NCBI GenBank assembly: GCA_937873035.1
Contig: CALMVA010000090.1
Coordinates: forward strand, 1 to 59,405
DNA length: 59,405 nt
Direction of reading: 5' to 3'
Source of the DNA: an uncultured Sphingomonadaceae bacterium
Lineage (GTDB): Bacteria > Pseudomonadota > Alphaproteobacteria > Sphingomonadales > Sphingomonadaceae
The notes beneath the pieces were generated by a model that was not told the origin of the DNA, searched no databases, and worked only from the letters and a program-made list of their open reading frames with translations. This document shows positions 8,510 to 16,231 of this stretch, piece after piece. Made by a program: the position numbers and the translations under genes. Positions within the stretch are counted from its first letter, which is position 1. Each line of letters starts with the position of its first letter.

Positions 8510-8560
8510 CTCCAGCAAAGGCTGGAGCCTCAGCACCAAGATGCCAGCCTGCGCTGGCAT
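8510..8560. repeat. REP-like pair of short palindromes
   Basis: Two adjacent perfect hairpins, CTCCAGC-AAAG-GCTGGAG (8510-8527) and ATGCCAGC-CTGC-GCTGGCAT (8541-8560), lie between asd and the rplS terminator. The arrangement resembles dispersed extragenic palindromes found in many proteobacteria. No second copy of these exact units was seen in the window. Confidence 0.6.
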
Positions 8561-8592
8561 GACGACGAGCGATTTTCCTCTGTCTTCAAGTC

Positions 8593-8634
8593 AAAAAGAA
8601 AGGGCCGGAACCCGTGTGTGGATCCCGGCCCTTT
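8593..8634 (-). terminator. rho-independent terminator of the ffh-rplS operon
   Basis: Minus-strand stem of 10 bases (AAAGGGCCGG at 8599-8608 with CCGGCCCTTT at 8625-8634), 16-base loop, followed on the minus strand by CTTTTTGA. It lies 33 bases after the rplS stop. Confidence 0.85.
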
Positions 8635-8666
8635 CGGCTGTTCGATTTTTACACGAACGTGCGGGA

Positions 8667-9065
8667 TCAGGCCTCCGGGGCCTGTTTTGCAGCGTCGGTA
8701 ATTCGCGTGTCACGACGTTCGGCGATACGCGCCGATTTGCCGCGACGACCGCGCAGATAGTAAAGCTTGGCACGACGCACCGCGCCCTTGCGGACGACTT
8801 CGATGCTGTCGATGTTGGGCGAGTAGAGCGGGAAAACGCGTTCCACGCCTTCGCCGAACGAGATCTTGCGAACGGTGAAGTTCGAACCCATGCCCTTGTT
8901 CGAACGCGCGATGCACACGCCTTCATAATTCTGGACGCGGGTGCGCTCGCCTTCGACGACCTTCACGCCGACGCGAACGGTATCACCCGGACGGAATTCC
9001 GGGAGCTTCTTGTCTGCGGTCAATTTTGCGATCTGTTCCGCTTCGATCGTCTGAATGAGGTTCAT
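8667..9065 (-). CDS. rplS: 50S ribosomal protein L19
   Basis: A 132-residue L19. The start [15 protein letters not shown] at 9065 is preferred over an upstream in-frame extension because it matches the family N-terminus and has AAGGA upstream within the end of trmD. Typical blocks '[22 protein letters not shown]', '[21 protein letters not shown]' and '[19 protein letters not shown]' are present. It is last in the ffh-rpsP-rimM-trmD-rplS operon, 4 bases after trmD, and is followed by a strong terminator. L19 sits at the 30S-50S interface. Confidence 0.97.
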   Translation of the reverse strand: MNLIQTIEAEQIAKLTADKKLPEFRPGDTVRVGVKVVEGERTRVQNYEGVCIARSNKGMGSNFTVRKISFGEGVERVFPLYSPNIDSIEVVRKGAVRRAKLYYLRGRRGKSARIAERRDTRITDAAKQAPEA

Positions 9066-9069
9066 TGCC

Positions 9070-9816
9070 TCACTTGTCCTTCTTAGTCTTCCGCCGCGCG
9101 TCAGAGGCAGGCTGGGCCCGAGCGCCACAATAGCGCTCCCAAAGGTCCGGCCTGCGTAACCGTGTATCGATCTCAGCCTGTTGTTTCCGCCAGGCGGCGA
9201 TCTTCGCATGATCCCCCGATCGCAGCACTTCGGGGATCGTGCGCCCTTCCCATTCAACGGGTCGGGTATAGTGCGGATATTCAAGCAAGCCGTTTTCAAA
9301 CGACTCTTCGTCACCGCTCAAGGCCGCGCCCATTACGCCGGGAAGCAGCCGAATGCAAGCGTCGAGCAGCATCAAAGCGCCCATTTCCCCGCCGGAAAGC
9401 ACGATGTCGCCCATCGAGACCTGCTCGATCTGCGGCCGTGCCTCAAAAAGCCGCTCGTCAAAGCCCTCGAATCGCCCGCACAAAATGGTGACGCCCGGCC
9501 CCGCCGCCAGTTCGCGGACGCGCGCCGGCGTGAGCGGCGGGCCACGCGGCGTCATCGCAAGACCCGGCACATCGGGCGCCTGCTCCACGGCATGATCGAC
9601 AGCCGCCGCAATGATGTCCGCCTTCAGCACCATGCCTGCACCGCCGCCTGCGGGGGTATCATCCACGGTGCGATGCTTGTCGGTCGCAAAGTCGCGCATC
9701 TGGATGGTAGCGCAAGACCATTTGCCATCTTCCAGCGCCCGCCCGGCAATCGACGCGCCCAGCGGACCGGGGAACATCTCCGGGTAGAGGGTAAGGATCG
9801 TGGCGTTAAAGGTCAT
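9070..9816 (-). CDS. trmD: tRNA (guanine-37-N1)-methyltransferase
   Basis: A 248-residue SPOUT methyltransferase that makes m1G37 in tRNAs and prevents +1 frameshifting. The knot region '[28 protein letters not shown]' and N-terminal '[12 protein letters not shown]' with '[17 protein letters not shown]' are canonical, and the linker '[17 protein letters not shown]' is present as '[18 protein letters not shown]'. Its 5' end overlaps the preceding small membrane gene by 11 bases and rplS follows after 4 bases, so its expression probably depends on reading through the inserted toxin-antitoxin block. Confidence 0.97.
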   Translation of the reverse strand: MTFNATILTLYPEMFPGPLGASIAGRALEDGKWSCATIQMRDFATDKHRTVDDTPAGGGAGMVLKADIIAAAVDHAVEQAPDVPGLAMTPRGPPLTPARVRELAAGPGVTILCGRFEGFDERLFEARPQIEQVSMGDIVLSGGEMGALMLLDACIRLLPGVMGAALSGDEESFENGLLEYPHYTRPVEWEGRTIPEVLRSGDHAKIAAWRKQQAEIDTRLRRPDLWERYCGARAQPASDARRKTKKDK

Positions 9817-10153
9817 GGTTGACCTGCCCAGATGCTGGCCGATTTGCCAAGCTGTAAGTGAAGACAGACATCACCACGCCGACAATATAACCGGCCAATC
9901 CGATAGCCGCACCGAAAATTGACGCGACTGCCGCCATGCCACAGGCGTCAACGCCACACTCCTCTTTCGAAGCTGACATCGCATCGACAAACAGAAATGT
10001 ACAAAGGCTCCACATCAGCAGAGGCACAGGAAGAGCCGCCATTAGTGACACTCGCCTTCTTGACCAGGTGGGGCGGATTTTGATGAATAGCCAAGTCAGC
10101 AAGTTAGCTTCGATCACGCAGATGACTGTAAATACGAGAGTTTCGACCATCAC
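9806..10153 (-). CDS. small membrane protein of unknown function, in the toxin-antitoxin block
   Basis: A 115-residue hydrophobic protein I do not recognise. Three to four membrane segments are visible (about residues 4-24, 36-57 and 72-100), with two cysteines in '[10 protein letters not shown]'. It overlaps vapC by 4 bases at its start and trmD by 11 at its end. Codon use is less GC-biased than trmD or rimM, hinting that it arrived with vapBC. It could be a cargo gene or a passive passenger; no function can be assigned. Confidence 0.65.
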   Translation of the reverse strand: MMVETLVFTVICVIEANLLTWLFIKIRPTWSRRRVSLMAALPVPLLMWSLCTFLFVDAMSASKEECGVDACGMAAVASIFGAAIGLAGYIVGVVMSVFTYSLANRPASGQVNHDL

Positions 10154-10527
10154 ACCGTCCAGTTCTCAACCTTCAGCCCCGGCACGTCGGCGAAGTCGGC
10201 TTCGTTGTTCGTCACCACCGTCGCATCAATGCTCAGCGCGTGGGCCGCGAGCAGCCGGTCAAACCGCGCCCGCTTGAAGGGGAGCCGCGCATATTCGCGC
10301 GCGGCAGCCTCATCGAAAGGCGCAAGGGGGACCGTCGAAACGAATGCTTCCAGTAGTTTCGGCGTCGGTGGCTTGCCGATGTATGTCCCATACGCCACCT
10401 CCGCGAAGCTGATGACCGAAATGGCCACCTCACCGAGCGAGCAGGCCTCCAGCCGCTGACGCAAGGCTGGATAGCCGCCGTCCATTGCATAGACGACACA
10501 ATTCGCGTCAATCAGGTAGCGGATCAC
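10150..10527 (-). CDS. PIN-domain ribonuclease toxin (VapC-like)
   Basis: A 125-residue PIN domain. The acidic metal-binding residues are visible: Asp7 in 'YLIDANCVVY', Glu43 in 'ISFAEVAYG', Asp90 in 'ARFDRLLAAHA' and Asp111 after 'VVTNNEADF', so the nuclease site looks intact. VapC toxins cleave tRNA or rRNA and are held by a cognate antitoxin. The start overlaps the antitoxin stop by 4 bases. Length is normal (about 125-140). Confidence 0.87.
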   Translation of the reverse strand: MIRYLIDANCVVYAMDGGYPALRQRLEACSLGEVAISVISFAEVAYGTYIGKPPTPKLLEAFVSTVPLAPFDEAAAREYARLPFKRARFDRLLAAHALSIDATVVTNNEADFADVPGLKVENWTV

Positions 10528-10805
10528 TTCCCTCCAGCTGCTTTCTTCGCAGCCTCTCGCGCTGCAATCGTGCTCGGCCGCTCCTCAAAATCCTCGCGCG
10601 GAGCAAGTTTCAGACCGGGGGCTTTGCCCCAGAACGCACTCACGTCCAGCTTCGCTTTCGGCACATCTTCCGGCTCGACATGAAAGCCGGTCTGTTCTTC
10701 GCGCAGCACCATGATGCTGCCTTCCTTCATGCCCAGTTCCTTGGGAAGACGCAGCGCGAGCGAATTGCCCGACTTGAATATTTTGGCGCGGTATTCCTTA
10801 CCCAT
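10524..10805 (-). CDS. AbrB/SpoVT-fold antitoxin (VapB-like)
   Basis: A 93-residue antitoxin. The N-terminal swapped-hairpin DNA-binding part 'AKIFKSGNSLALRLPKELGM' (residues 6-25) is typical of AbrB/MazE-like VapB proteins; the C-terminal tail would wrap the toxin. The start at 10805 is chosen because GGAGG lies 6 bases before it; an alternative TTG/ATG eight codons upstream lies inside the operator. The operator itself is two palindromes directly upstream, consistent with autorepression. Confidence 0.87.
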   Translation of the reverse strand: MGKEYRAKIFKSGNSLALRLPKELGMKEGSIMVLREEQTGFHVEPEDVPKAKLDVSAFWGKAPGLKLAPREDFEERPSTIAAREAAKKAAGGK

Positions 10806-10816
10806 GGCGGGCCTCC

Positions 10817-10837
10817 GTATATACGCCATGTATATAC
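10817..10837 (-). promoter_or_regulatory. twin-palindrome operator of the toxin-antitoxin pair
   Basis: Two copies of the self-palindromic octamer GTATATAC (10817-10824 and 10830-10837) are separated by 5 bases, centre to centre 13 bases. The site ends just before the antitoxin ribosome site. This spacing fits binding of two antitoxin DNA-binding units on one helix face and may also overlap the promoter. Confidence 0.7.
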
Positions 10838-10870
10838 ATCGCAGAAATATCCGTCAATTTGGTCGGGGCT

Positions 10871-11365
10871 TTATTGAACGAAGGCTGCTTCGATGAGGAT
10901 GCGCTCGTCGGACCATTCGGGCACAGCCGGAGCGTTCATGGGGACCATGAAGGTTTTACCATCGGGCCGCTCGATTTCGAGCACGTCCGATGCGCCGAAA
11001 TTCTCGACCGCAATGCAGGTGCCAACGGCCCCGCCCTCGGTGGAGATGCACGGCAGGCCGATCAGGTCTGTGTGATAATATTCGCCTTCGCCAAGCGGCG
11101 GCAGGGCATCGCGGGGCACGGTGAGTTCGGTGCCGCGCAACTTTTCTGCTGCCGTCCGGTCGGCGATCTCGGCAAAGCGCGCAATCGCGCCGCCTGTTCC
11201 GGCGCGCACCGACGTGATCGTCAGTGCGCCGCCGTTAAAGGACTTGTGCGCCTTCAGCCCCGCCACCTCACCGGTGAAGAGCTTGAGGCGCACTTCGCCC
11301 GCCACGCCGTGCGCGCCAGTGACGACGGCCAGAGTGACCTGTCGCGTGACGGGACGCGCAGCCAA
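10871..11365 (-). CDS. rimM: 16S rRNA processing / 30S maturation factor RimM
   Basis: A 164-residue RimM that binds S19 and helps mature the 30S head. 'TLAVVTGAHGVAGEVRLKLFT' (residues 11-31) is the N-terminal RimM beta-barrel signature, and the C-terminal PRC-barrel 'YYHTDLIGLPCISTEGGAVGTCIAVENFGASDVLEI' and 'MVPMNAPAVPEWSDERILIE' are both recognisable. It follows rpsP by 3 bases. The gap of about 65 bases after it contains the toxin-antitoxin operator, where other genomes have trmD directly. Confidence 0.95.
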   Translation of the reverse strand: MAARPVTRQVTLAVVTGAHGVAGEVRLKLFTGEVAGLKAHKSFNGGALTITSVRAGTGGAIARFAEIADRTAAEKLRGTELTVPRDALPPLGEGEYYHTDLIGLPCISTEGGAVGTCIAVENFGASDVLEIERPDGKTFMVPMNAPAVPEWSDERILIEAAFVQ

Positions 11366-11368
11366 GGC

Positions 11369-11833
11369 TTAGCCCTCAGCCTGTTCCTCAGCCGGTGCTT
11401 CAGCAGCAGCTTCCTCAGCGGGAGCTTCTTCGGCGGCAACTTCTTCAGCCGGTGCGTTGGCAGCTTCTTCCGCCGCACGGGCGGCTTCTTCGGCTTCCGC
11501 GATCTTTGCGAGCTTTTCTTCAGCGCGTTCCTTGGCCTTTTCGCCCGGTTCGGCCTTCTTCGGGTTGTTGCGGACAGCGCGTTCCTTCAGGCCAGCGGCG
11601 TCGAGGAAGCGGGCAACGCGATCGGTCGGCTGTGCGCCAACGCTCAGCCAGTGCTTCACGCGATCACCATTGAGCGTGACGCGGTTGGCGTCGTCCTTGG
11701 CGAGCATCGGGTTGTAGGTGCCAACCTTCTCGATGAAGGCGCCGTCACGCGGCGAACGGCCATCGGCAACGACGATGCGGTAATAAGGGCGCTTCTTGGA
11801 ACCGCCACGCGACAAGCGAATTGAAACTGCCAT
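11369..11833 (-). CDS. rpsP: 30S ribosomal protein S16 with Ala/Glu-rich tail
   Basis: A 154-residue S16. The core '[43 protein letters not shown]' is canonical. From about residue 85 it has an acidic, Ala/Glu-rich, low-complexity tail of some 65 residues, as in many alphaproteobacterial S16 proteins, while the E. coli protein stops near residue 82. Second gene of the ffh operon, 52 bases after ffh. Confidence 0.97.
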   Translation of the reverse strand: MAVSIRLSRGGSKKRPYYRIVVADGRSPRDGAFIEKVGTYNPMLAKDDANRVTLNGDRVKHWLSVGAQPTDRVARFLDAAGLKERAVRNNPKKAEPGEKAKERAEEKLAKIAEAEEAARAAEEAANAPAEEVAAEEAPAEEAAAEAPAEEQAEG

Positions 11834-11885
11834 GTTAAATCTTCCTTCTACTAGATCTTCAAACGGGTGAGGCCCGGACGGGCCA

Positions 11886-13346
11886 TCATTTCTTCTTCAA
11901 CAAATTCTCAAAACCGGGCGGGAGATTGGGCATCCCGCCACCTGCGCTCCCCGCGCCGGGCATACCGGGCAGGCCACCGCCCCCCAACAACCCGCCAAGG
12001 CCGCCACCGCCCTTGCCGAACAAGGCGCCCAGCCCCTTGAGGCCGCCCATCTTGCGGATCTTCTTCATCGCGGTCGCCATTTCCTGATGCATTTTCAGGA
12101 GCTTGTTGACTTCCTGCACCGTGGTGCCGGCGCCATTGGCGATGCGGATCTTGCGCTTGGCCTGCAGGATTTCCGGCTTGACGCGTTCCTTGGTGGTCAT
12201 CGACGAGATGATCGCATCCATGCGGACCAAAATGCGGTCATCCATGCCCGATTGCGCCATGGCGCCCTGCATCTTTTTCATGCCGGGCAACATTCCGGCA
12301 AGTGCACCAAGACCGCCCATGCGCTGCATCTGCTGAAGCTGCGCGCGCAGGTCGTTCATGTCGAACTGGCCTTTGGCCATCTTGGCGGCAAGCGCCTCGG
12401 CCTCGTCCTGCTTGATCGTTTCGGCGGCGCGTTCAACAAGGCTGACAACGTCGCCCATGCCAAGGATGCGGCCCGCGACACGGCCCGGATGGAACACATC
12501 CAGCCCATCGAGCTTTTCGCCCGTGCCAACAAACTTGATCGGCTTGCCGGTGACAGCACGCATCGAGAGCGCCGCACCACCACGCGCATCGCCATCCATA
12601 CGGGTCAGCACGACGCCGGTCAGCGCGACCTGTTCGGAAAAGCTCTTGGCGACATTCACGGCGTCCTGCCCGGTCAGGCTGTCGACCACGAGCAACGTTT
12701 CCGCCGGGTTCGAAATGTCGGCAACGGCCTTCATCTCGTCCATCAACTGCGTATCGACATGGAGGCGACCCGCCGTGTCGAGGATGAGAACGTCAAAGCC
12801 TTGCAGCTTGGCCGCCTGAAGCGCGCGCCGGGCAATATCCACCGGCTGCTGGCCCGCCACAATAGGCAGCGTCACAACGCCCGTCTGCTCGCCGAGGACG
12901 GCAAGCTGCTCTTGCGCGGCCGGACGATTGACGTCGAGCGACGCCATCATGACCTTCTTGCGATCCTTGTCCGACAGCCGCTTGGCGATCTTGGCGGTGC
13001 TCGTTGTTTTGCCGGAGCCTTGAAGACCAACCATCATGATGACGGCGGGCGGCGCGACGGCAAGTTCAAGCTCGCTTGCATCGCTGCCAAGCATCTCGAC
13101 CAGCGCGTCGTTGACGATCTTGACGACCTGCTGGCCGGGCGTAATCGACTTCAGAACCGACTGGCCAACGGCCTGCTCGGTCACCTTGTCAACAAAGGAG
13201 CGCACGACGGGAAGCGCAACGTCTGCCTCAAGCAGCGCAATGCGAACTTCGCGCATCGCCTCGCGGACATCGGCTTCGTTGAGTGCGCCACGGCCACGCA
13301 GACGGTCGAATACGCCGCCAAGCCGTTCGCTCAAACTCTCGAACAT
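11886..13346 (-). CDS. ffh: signal recognition particle protein Ffh
   Basis: A 486-residue SRP GTPase that binds signal peptides of nascent inner-membrane proteins and docks with FtsY. I start it at 13346 ([20 protein letters not shown]), the family N-terminus with GGAG seven bases upstream; a longer in-frame start adds ten unlikely residues. The G1 loop '[18 protein letters not shown]', the 'DTAGRLHVD' G3 and '[10 protein letters not shown]' G4 regions are intact. The methionine-rich M domain ('[20 protein letters not shown]') is followed by a Gly-rich tail ending NLLKKK. First gene of the translation operon; its partner ftsY is in this window at 17.5 kb. Confidence 0.97.
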   Translation of the reverse strand: MFESLSERLGGVFDRLRGRGALNEADVREAMREVRIALLEADVALPVVRSFVDKVTEQAVGQSVLKSITPGQQVVKIVNDALVEMLGSDASELELAVAPPAVIMMVGLQGSGKTTSTAKIAKRLSDKDRKKVMMASLDVNRPAAQEQLAVLGEQTGVVTLPIVAGQQPVDIARRALQAAKLQGFDVLILDTAGRLHVDTQLMDEMKAVADISNPAETLLVVDSLTGQDAVNVAKSFSEQVALTGVVLTRMDGDARGGAALSMRAVTGKPIKFVGTGEKLDGLDVFHPGRVAGRILGMGDVVSLVERAAETIKQDEAEALAAKMAKGQFDMNDLRAQLQQMQRMGGLGALAGMLPGMKKMQGAMAQSGMDDRILVRMDAIISSMTTKERVKPEILQAKRKIRIANGAGTTVQEVNKLLKMHQEMATAMKKIRKMGGLKGLGALFGKGGGGLGGLLGGGGLPGMPGAGSAGGGMPNLPPGFENLLKKK

Positions 13347-13598
13347 CCGTTCGCTCCGTCCAAATTGCCCAAACAAAGCACGCCGGCGAACGAAAACTCG
13401 TCAGCCAGCGTACGCCCTTGGGCGGCCAAAAATTGCGCTATTCCTGAAGAAAGCCTGCGTCCGTTAGCCGATTCCCCGGCCGCGGTCAACCTGGAGCGCA
13501 GGCCGGGAGGGCGGCACCGCACCCGACTTAACGTGATCTTCATGCTTTGAGCAGATAGCTTCACCTTGCAAGGACATAAGCAGGGGGCTTGAGCTTAA

Positions 13599-15266
13599 GT
13601 GTCTGAAATTATTCATCGAGAAAAGAAGGCGGTCAACCTGATCGCGCAATCTGCACGCCGCGACATCCTGATGGGGGGCATCACCGTCGCTGCAATCGTG
13701 CTGTTTGCCGGCACCGGCTCTTCGGTGATGGTTCAGGCATTGCGCAAGATGCTTGGCAATGGCGGCGGCGCCGACAATGTGCTTGTTATCGCGCTGCTGC
13801 TCAACATCGCGCTCATCCTGTTCGGCTGGCGTCGCTACACCGACCTCCAGAAGGAAGTCGAAGAGCGCACAGCCGCTGAAGAGCGCGCCCACATTCTCGC
13901 CATGCGCGATCCGCTGACGGGCTTTCACAATCGCCGTTCGCTGGCGGAACAGGGCGCAGAAATGCTCGCCCGTGCCGACAAGCGCGGCAAGCTGCTCGCC
14001 ATGCTGATGCTCGATCTCGATCATTTCAAGAACGTCAACGATATTCACGGCCACGCGGTCGGCGATGGTCTGCTGCGCTCCGTCGCGGCGGAAATCACCA
14101 AGCTGATGCCGCCCAATGCCCTCGCCGCACGGCTTGGTGGCGATGAATTTGCCTGCGCCTTCATGTTTGACGCCGCGAACCCTGAAGTGGTGGATCGCAT
14201 TGCCGAAGCCATGGTATCTCGACTCGGCCAGCCGCTGAGCGCGGACGGCACGTTCATCCACACCAGCGTTTCGCTTGGCATTGCTCATTCCGCCGCCGAT
14301 TGCGACACGGTGGACGCGCTGATGCGCCGCTCGGACATTGCCATGTATGCCGCCAAACATCAGGGCCGGAACCGCTATGCGTGGTTCGACGCCTCGATGG
14401 AGCGCGAGCTTCAGGCCCGCTCCGAGCTTGAAACGAGTATGCGCCGCGCCATTCCGGCAGGTGAATTCGAGCCCTATTTCGAGCAACAGATCGACCTGAC
14501 GACGGGCCGCCTGCAAGGCTTTGAAGTGCTGGCGCGCTGGAACCACCCGACGATGGGCATCATCGTGCCCGACCGCTTCATCCCGATTGCTGAAGAAACC
14601 GGCATGATCGCGGACCTGAGCTTCTCGGTCATCCGCAAGGCGCTGATCGAAGCACGCGACTGGGATCCATCGCTCGTCATCTCGGTCAATATTTCACCGA
14701 CGCAGTTGCGTGATCCGTGGCTGGCGCAGAAGATCGTGAAGCTGCTTGTGGAAACAAGCTTTCCGGCCAACCGCCTCGAAATCGAGATTACCGAAACGTC
14801 GCTGTTCGACAATCTTTCACTCGCGCAGTCGATTGTCGGCAGCCTGAAGAACCAGGGCATCAAGCTGGCGCTCGATGATTTCGGAACCGGCTATTCGTCG
14901 CTGGCCCATCTGCGCGCGCTGCCTTTTGACCGCATCAAGATCGACAAGAGCTTTGTCACCTCGCTGGTCGACAACCCGGAAAGCGCGGCCATCGTCAACG
15001 CGATTGCGCGGCTCGGCGACAACCTCTCGATGCCGGTTACGGCTGAAGGCATTGAAGTCGGCGAGATTGAAGAGCGCCTGCGCCAGCTTGGCGTCCACAA
15101 GGGGCAAGGCTGGCTCTATGGCCGCCCGCTGCCGATGACCTCGGTCCGTGAACTTCTTGCCGAACGCAATCTGCTTCCGGCAGCCCGTGGCAGCCTCGGC
15201 AAGAGCGAGCCGGAAGAAAGCGGCGTCATGCCCGACTTTGATGAACAGGTTCGCCGTCTGGCCTGA
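13599..15266 (+). CDS. membrane-bound GGDEF-EAL protein (c-di-GMP turnover)
   Basis: A 555-residue protein from a GTG start. Two membrane segments (about residues 22-46 and 60-76) precede a short coil and a GGDEF domain with an intact GGDEF at 180-184, so diguanylate cyclase activity is possible; no RxxD inhibitory site is seen in front of it. The EAL domain follows with EVL at 309-311 in 'FEVLARWNHP', the catalytic Glu kept, and 'DDFGTGYSSLAHLRALPFDRIKIDKSFV' intact, so phosphodiesterase activity is also plausible. No sensory domain is present. Divergent from ffh across a 252-base gap with no clear promoter. Confidence 0.92.
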   Translation: MSEIIHREKKAVNLIAQSARRDILMGGITVAAIVLFAGTGSSVMVQALRKMLGNGGGADNVLVIALLLNIALILFGWRRYTDLQKEVEERTAAEERAHILAMRDPLTGFHNRRSLAEQGAEMLARADKRGKLLAMLMLDLDHFKNVNDIHGHAVGDGLLRSVAAEITKLMPPNALAARLGGDEFACAFMFDAANPEVVDRIAEAMVSRLGQPLSADGTFIHTSVSLGIAHSAADCDTVDALMRRSDIAMYAAKHQGRNRYAWFDASMERELQARSELETSMRRAIPAGEFEPYFEQQIDLTTGRLQGFEVLARWNHPTMGIIVPDRFIPIAEETGMIADLSFSVIRKALIEARDWDPSLVISVNISPTQLRDPWLAQKIVKLLVETSFPANRLEIEITETSLFDNLSLAQSIVGSLKNQGIKLALDDFGTGYSSLAHLRALPFDRIKIDKSFVTSLVDNPESAAIVNAIARLGDNLSMPVTAEGIEVGEIEERLRQLGVHKGQGWLYGRPLPMTSVRELLAERNLLPAARGSLGKSEPEESGVMPDFDEQVRRLA

Positions 15267-15309
15267 GGCCAGCGCCAAACACAGATTGGACTCATCGCCC
15301 ATGCCCGCC

Positions 15310-15412
15310 TGGAGTGATTTCGAGTGCGGTGGAAACACCGAACGGCTCGGAAATCATGGGAAATAAATAGCCTGGAGCGCGGTTTTGATTTCATCAAAAC
15401 CGAACACGCTCT
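15310..15412. repeat. palindromic repeat, copy 1
   Basis: About 103 bases with two hairpins. Hairpin 1 (15316-15355) has the inner stem CGGTG-GAAA-CACCG; hairpin 2 (15380-15402) has CGGTTTTGAT-TTC-ATCAAAACCG, extended by an outer GGAGCG/CGCTCT stem. The same element recurs at 23399-23502 with compensating changes in the stems. It lies between the GGDEF-EAL gene and dapF. Confidence 0.8.
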
Positions 15413-15424
15413 AAGGACGCGTGC

Positions 15425-16231
15425 ATGGGCGACCGCTTTTTCAAGATGCACGGACTGGGCAACGACTTTGTTGTCATAGATGCCCGCACTTCTCCCGTCA
15501 GCATGACGCCGGAACGCGCGCGCGCGATTGCCGATCGGCGAACCGGCATCGGCTGCGATCAGCTCATCGTCATCAGCCCTTCAGACCGCGCCGACGCGCA
15601 AATGCGCATCTTCAACAATGATGGCAGCGAAGTGGAAGCCTGCGGCAACGCCTCGCGCGCGGTGGCGCTTCTTATCGGCGGCAGGTCAACGCTGGAAACG
15701 CTCGGTGGCGTGATCGCGCTTGAAGCGCTAGACGGTGCAGCCCGCGTCGACATGGGCGCACCCCGATTTGACTGGAACGAAATTCCGCTCGCTTATGCCA
15801 TGGACACGCGGTCCATGCCGGTGGGCTGGGAAGAGCTTGAAAATCCTGCCGCCGTCAATGTCGGCAATCCACACGCCATTTTCTTCGTGGCCGATTGCGA
15901 TACCGTTGATCTTGGCCGACTTGGACCGATCATCGAAAATGATCCGCTCTTTCCAGAGCGCGTCAACGTCAACGTCGCCAGCGTTGTGAGCAGAGGCCAT
16001 CTGAAGCTGCGGGTGTGGGAACGCGGCGCAGGGCTGACGCGCGCCTGCGGAACGGGAGCGTGCGCAACCGCCGTTGCCGCCATTCGTGCCGGACTTGTCG
16101 CCTCGCCGGTGCGCGTGACGCTGCCGGGCGGCGATCTTGAAATCGCCTGGACGCCCGGCGGCACGATTGCGATGACCGGCCCTGCCGCGCACGTCTTTAC
16201 CGGCGAGACAGACTGGAGCCGCTTCGGATGA
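15425..16231 (+). CDS. dapF: diaminopimelate epimerase
   Basis: A 268-residue PLP-independent epimerase converting LL- to meso-diaminopimelate for lysine and peptidoglycan. N-terminal 'FFKMHGLGNDFVVIDAR' is canonical. The two catalytic cysteines are present: Cys73 in 'EVEACGNASRAVA' and Cys208 in 'TRACGTGACATAV'. It is the first of four genes joined by 4-base overlaps (dapF-mtaB-ftsY-yciB), an order common in alphaproteobacteria. The upstream repeat leaves about 12 bases for its leader. Confidence 0.97.
   Translation: MGDRFFKMHGLGNDFVVIDARTSPVSMTPERARAIADRRTGIGCDQLIVISPSDRADAQMRIFNNDGSEVEACGNASRAVALLIGGRSTLETLGGVIALEALDGAARVDMGAPRFDWNEIPLAYAMDTRSMPVGWEELENPAAVNVGNPHAIFFVADCDTVDLGRLGPIIENDPLFPERVNVNVASVVSRGHLKLRVWERGAGLTRACGTGACATAVAAIRAGLVASPVRVTLPGGDLEIAWTPGGTIAMTGPAAHVFTGETDWSRFG

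Noticed and set aside
11369..11600. GCC/GAA-type repeats suggesting a tandem DNA repeat or CRISPR-like array
   Set aside because: They encode the low-complexity Ala/Glu tail of S16; there are no unique spacers or regular repeat units.
10859..11824. 321-codon plus-strand frame opposite rimM and rpsP, with a Ser/Phe-rich stretch
   Set aside because: The Ser/Phe run is the reverse of the Ala/Glu-rich S16 tail; no independent signal.
13347..13598. Possible small RNA or promoter pair in the ffh/GGDEF-EAL divergent gap
   Set aside because: No convincing -35/-10 pair, terminator hairpin or known RNA fold could be identified by eye.
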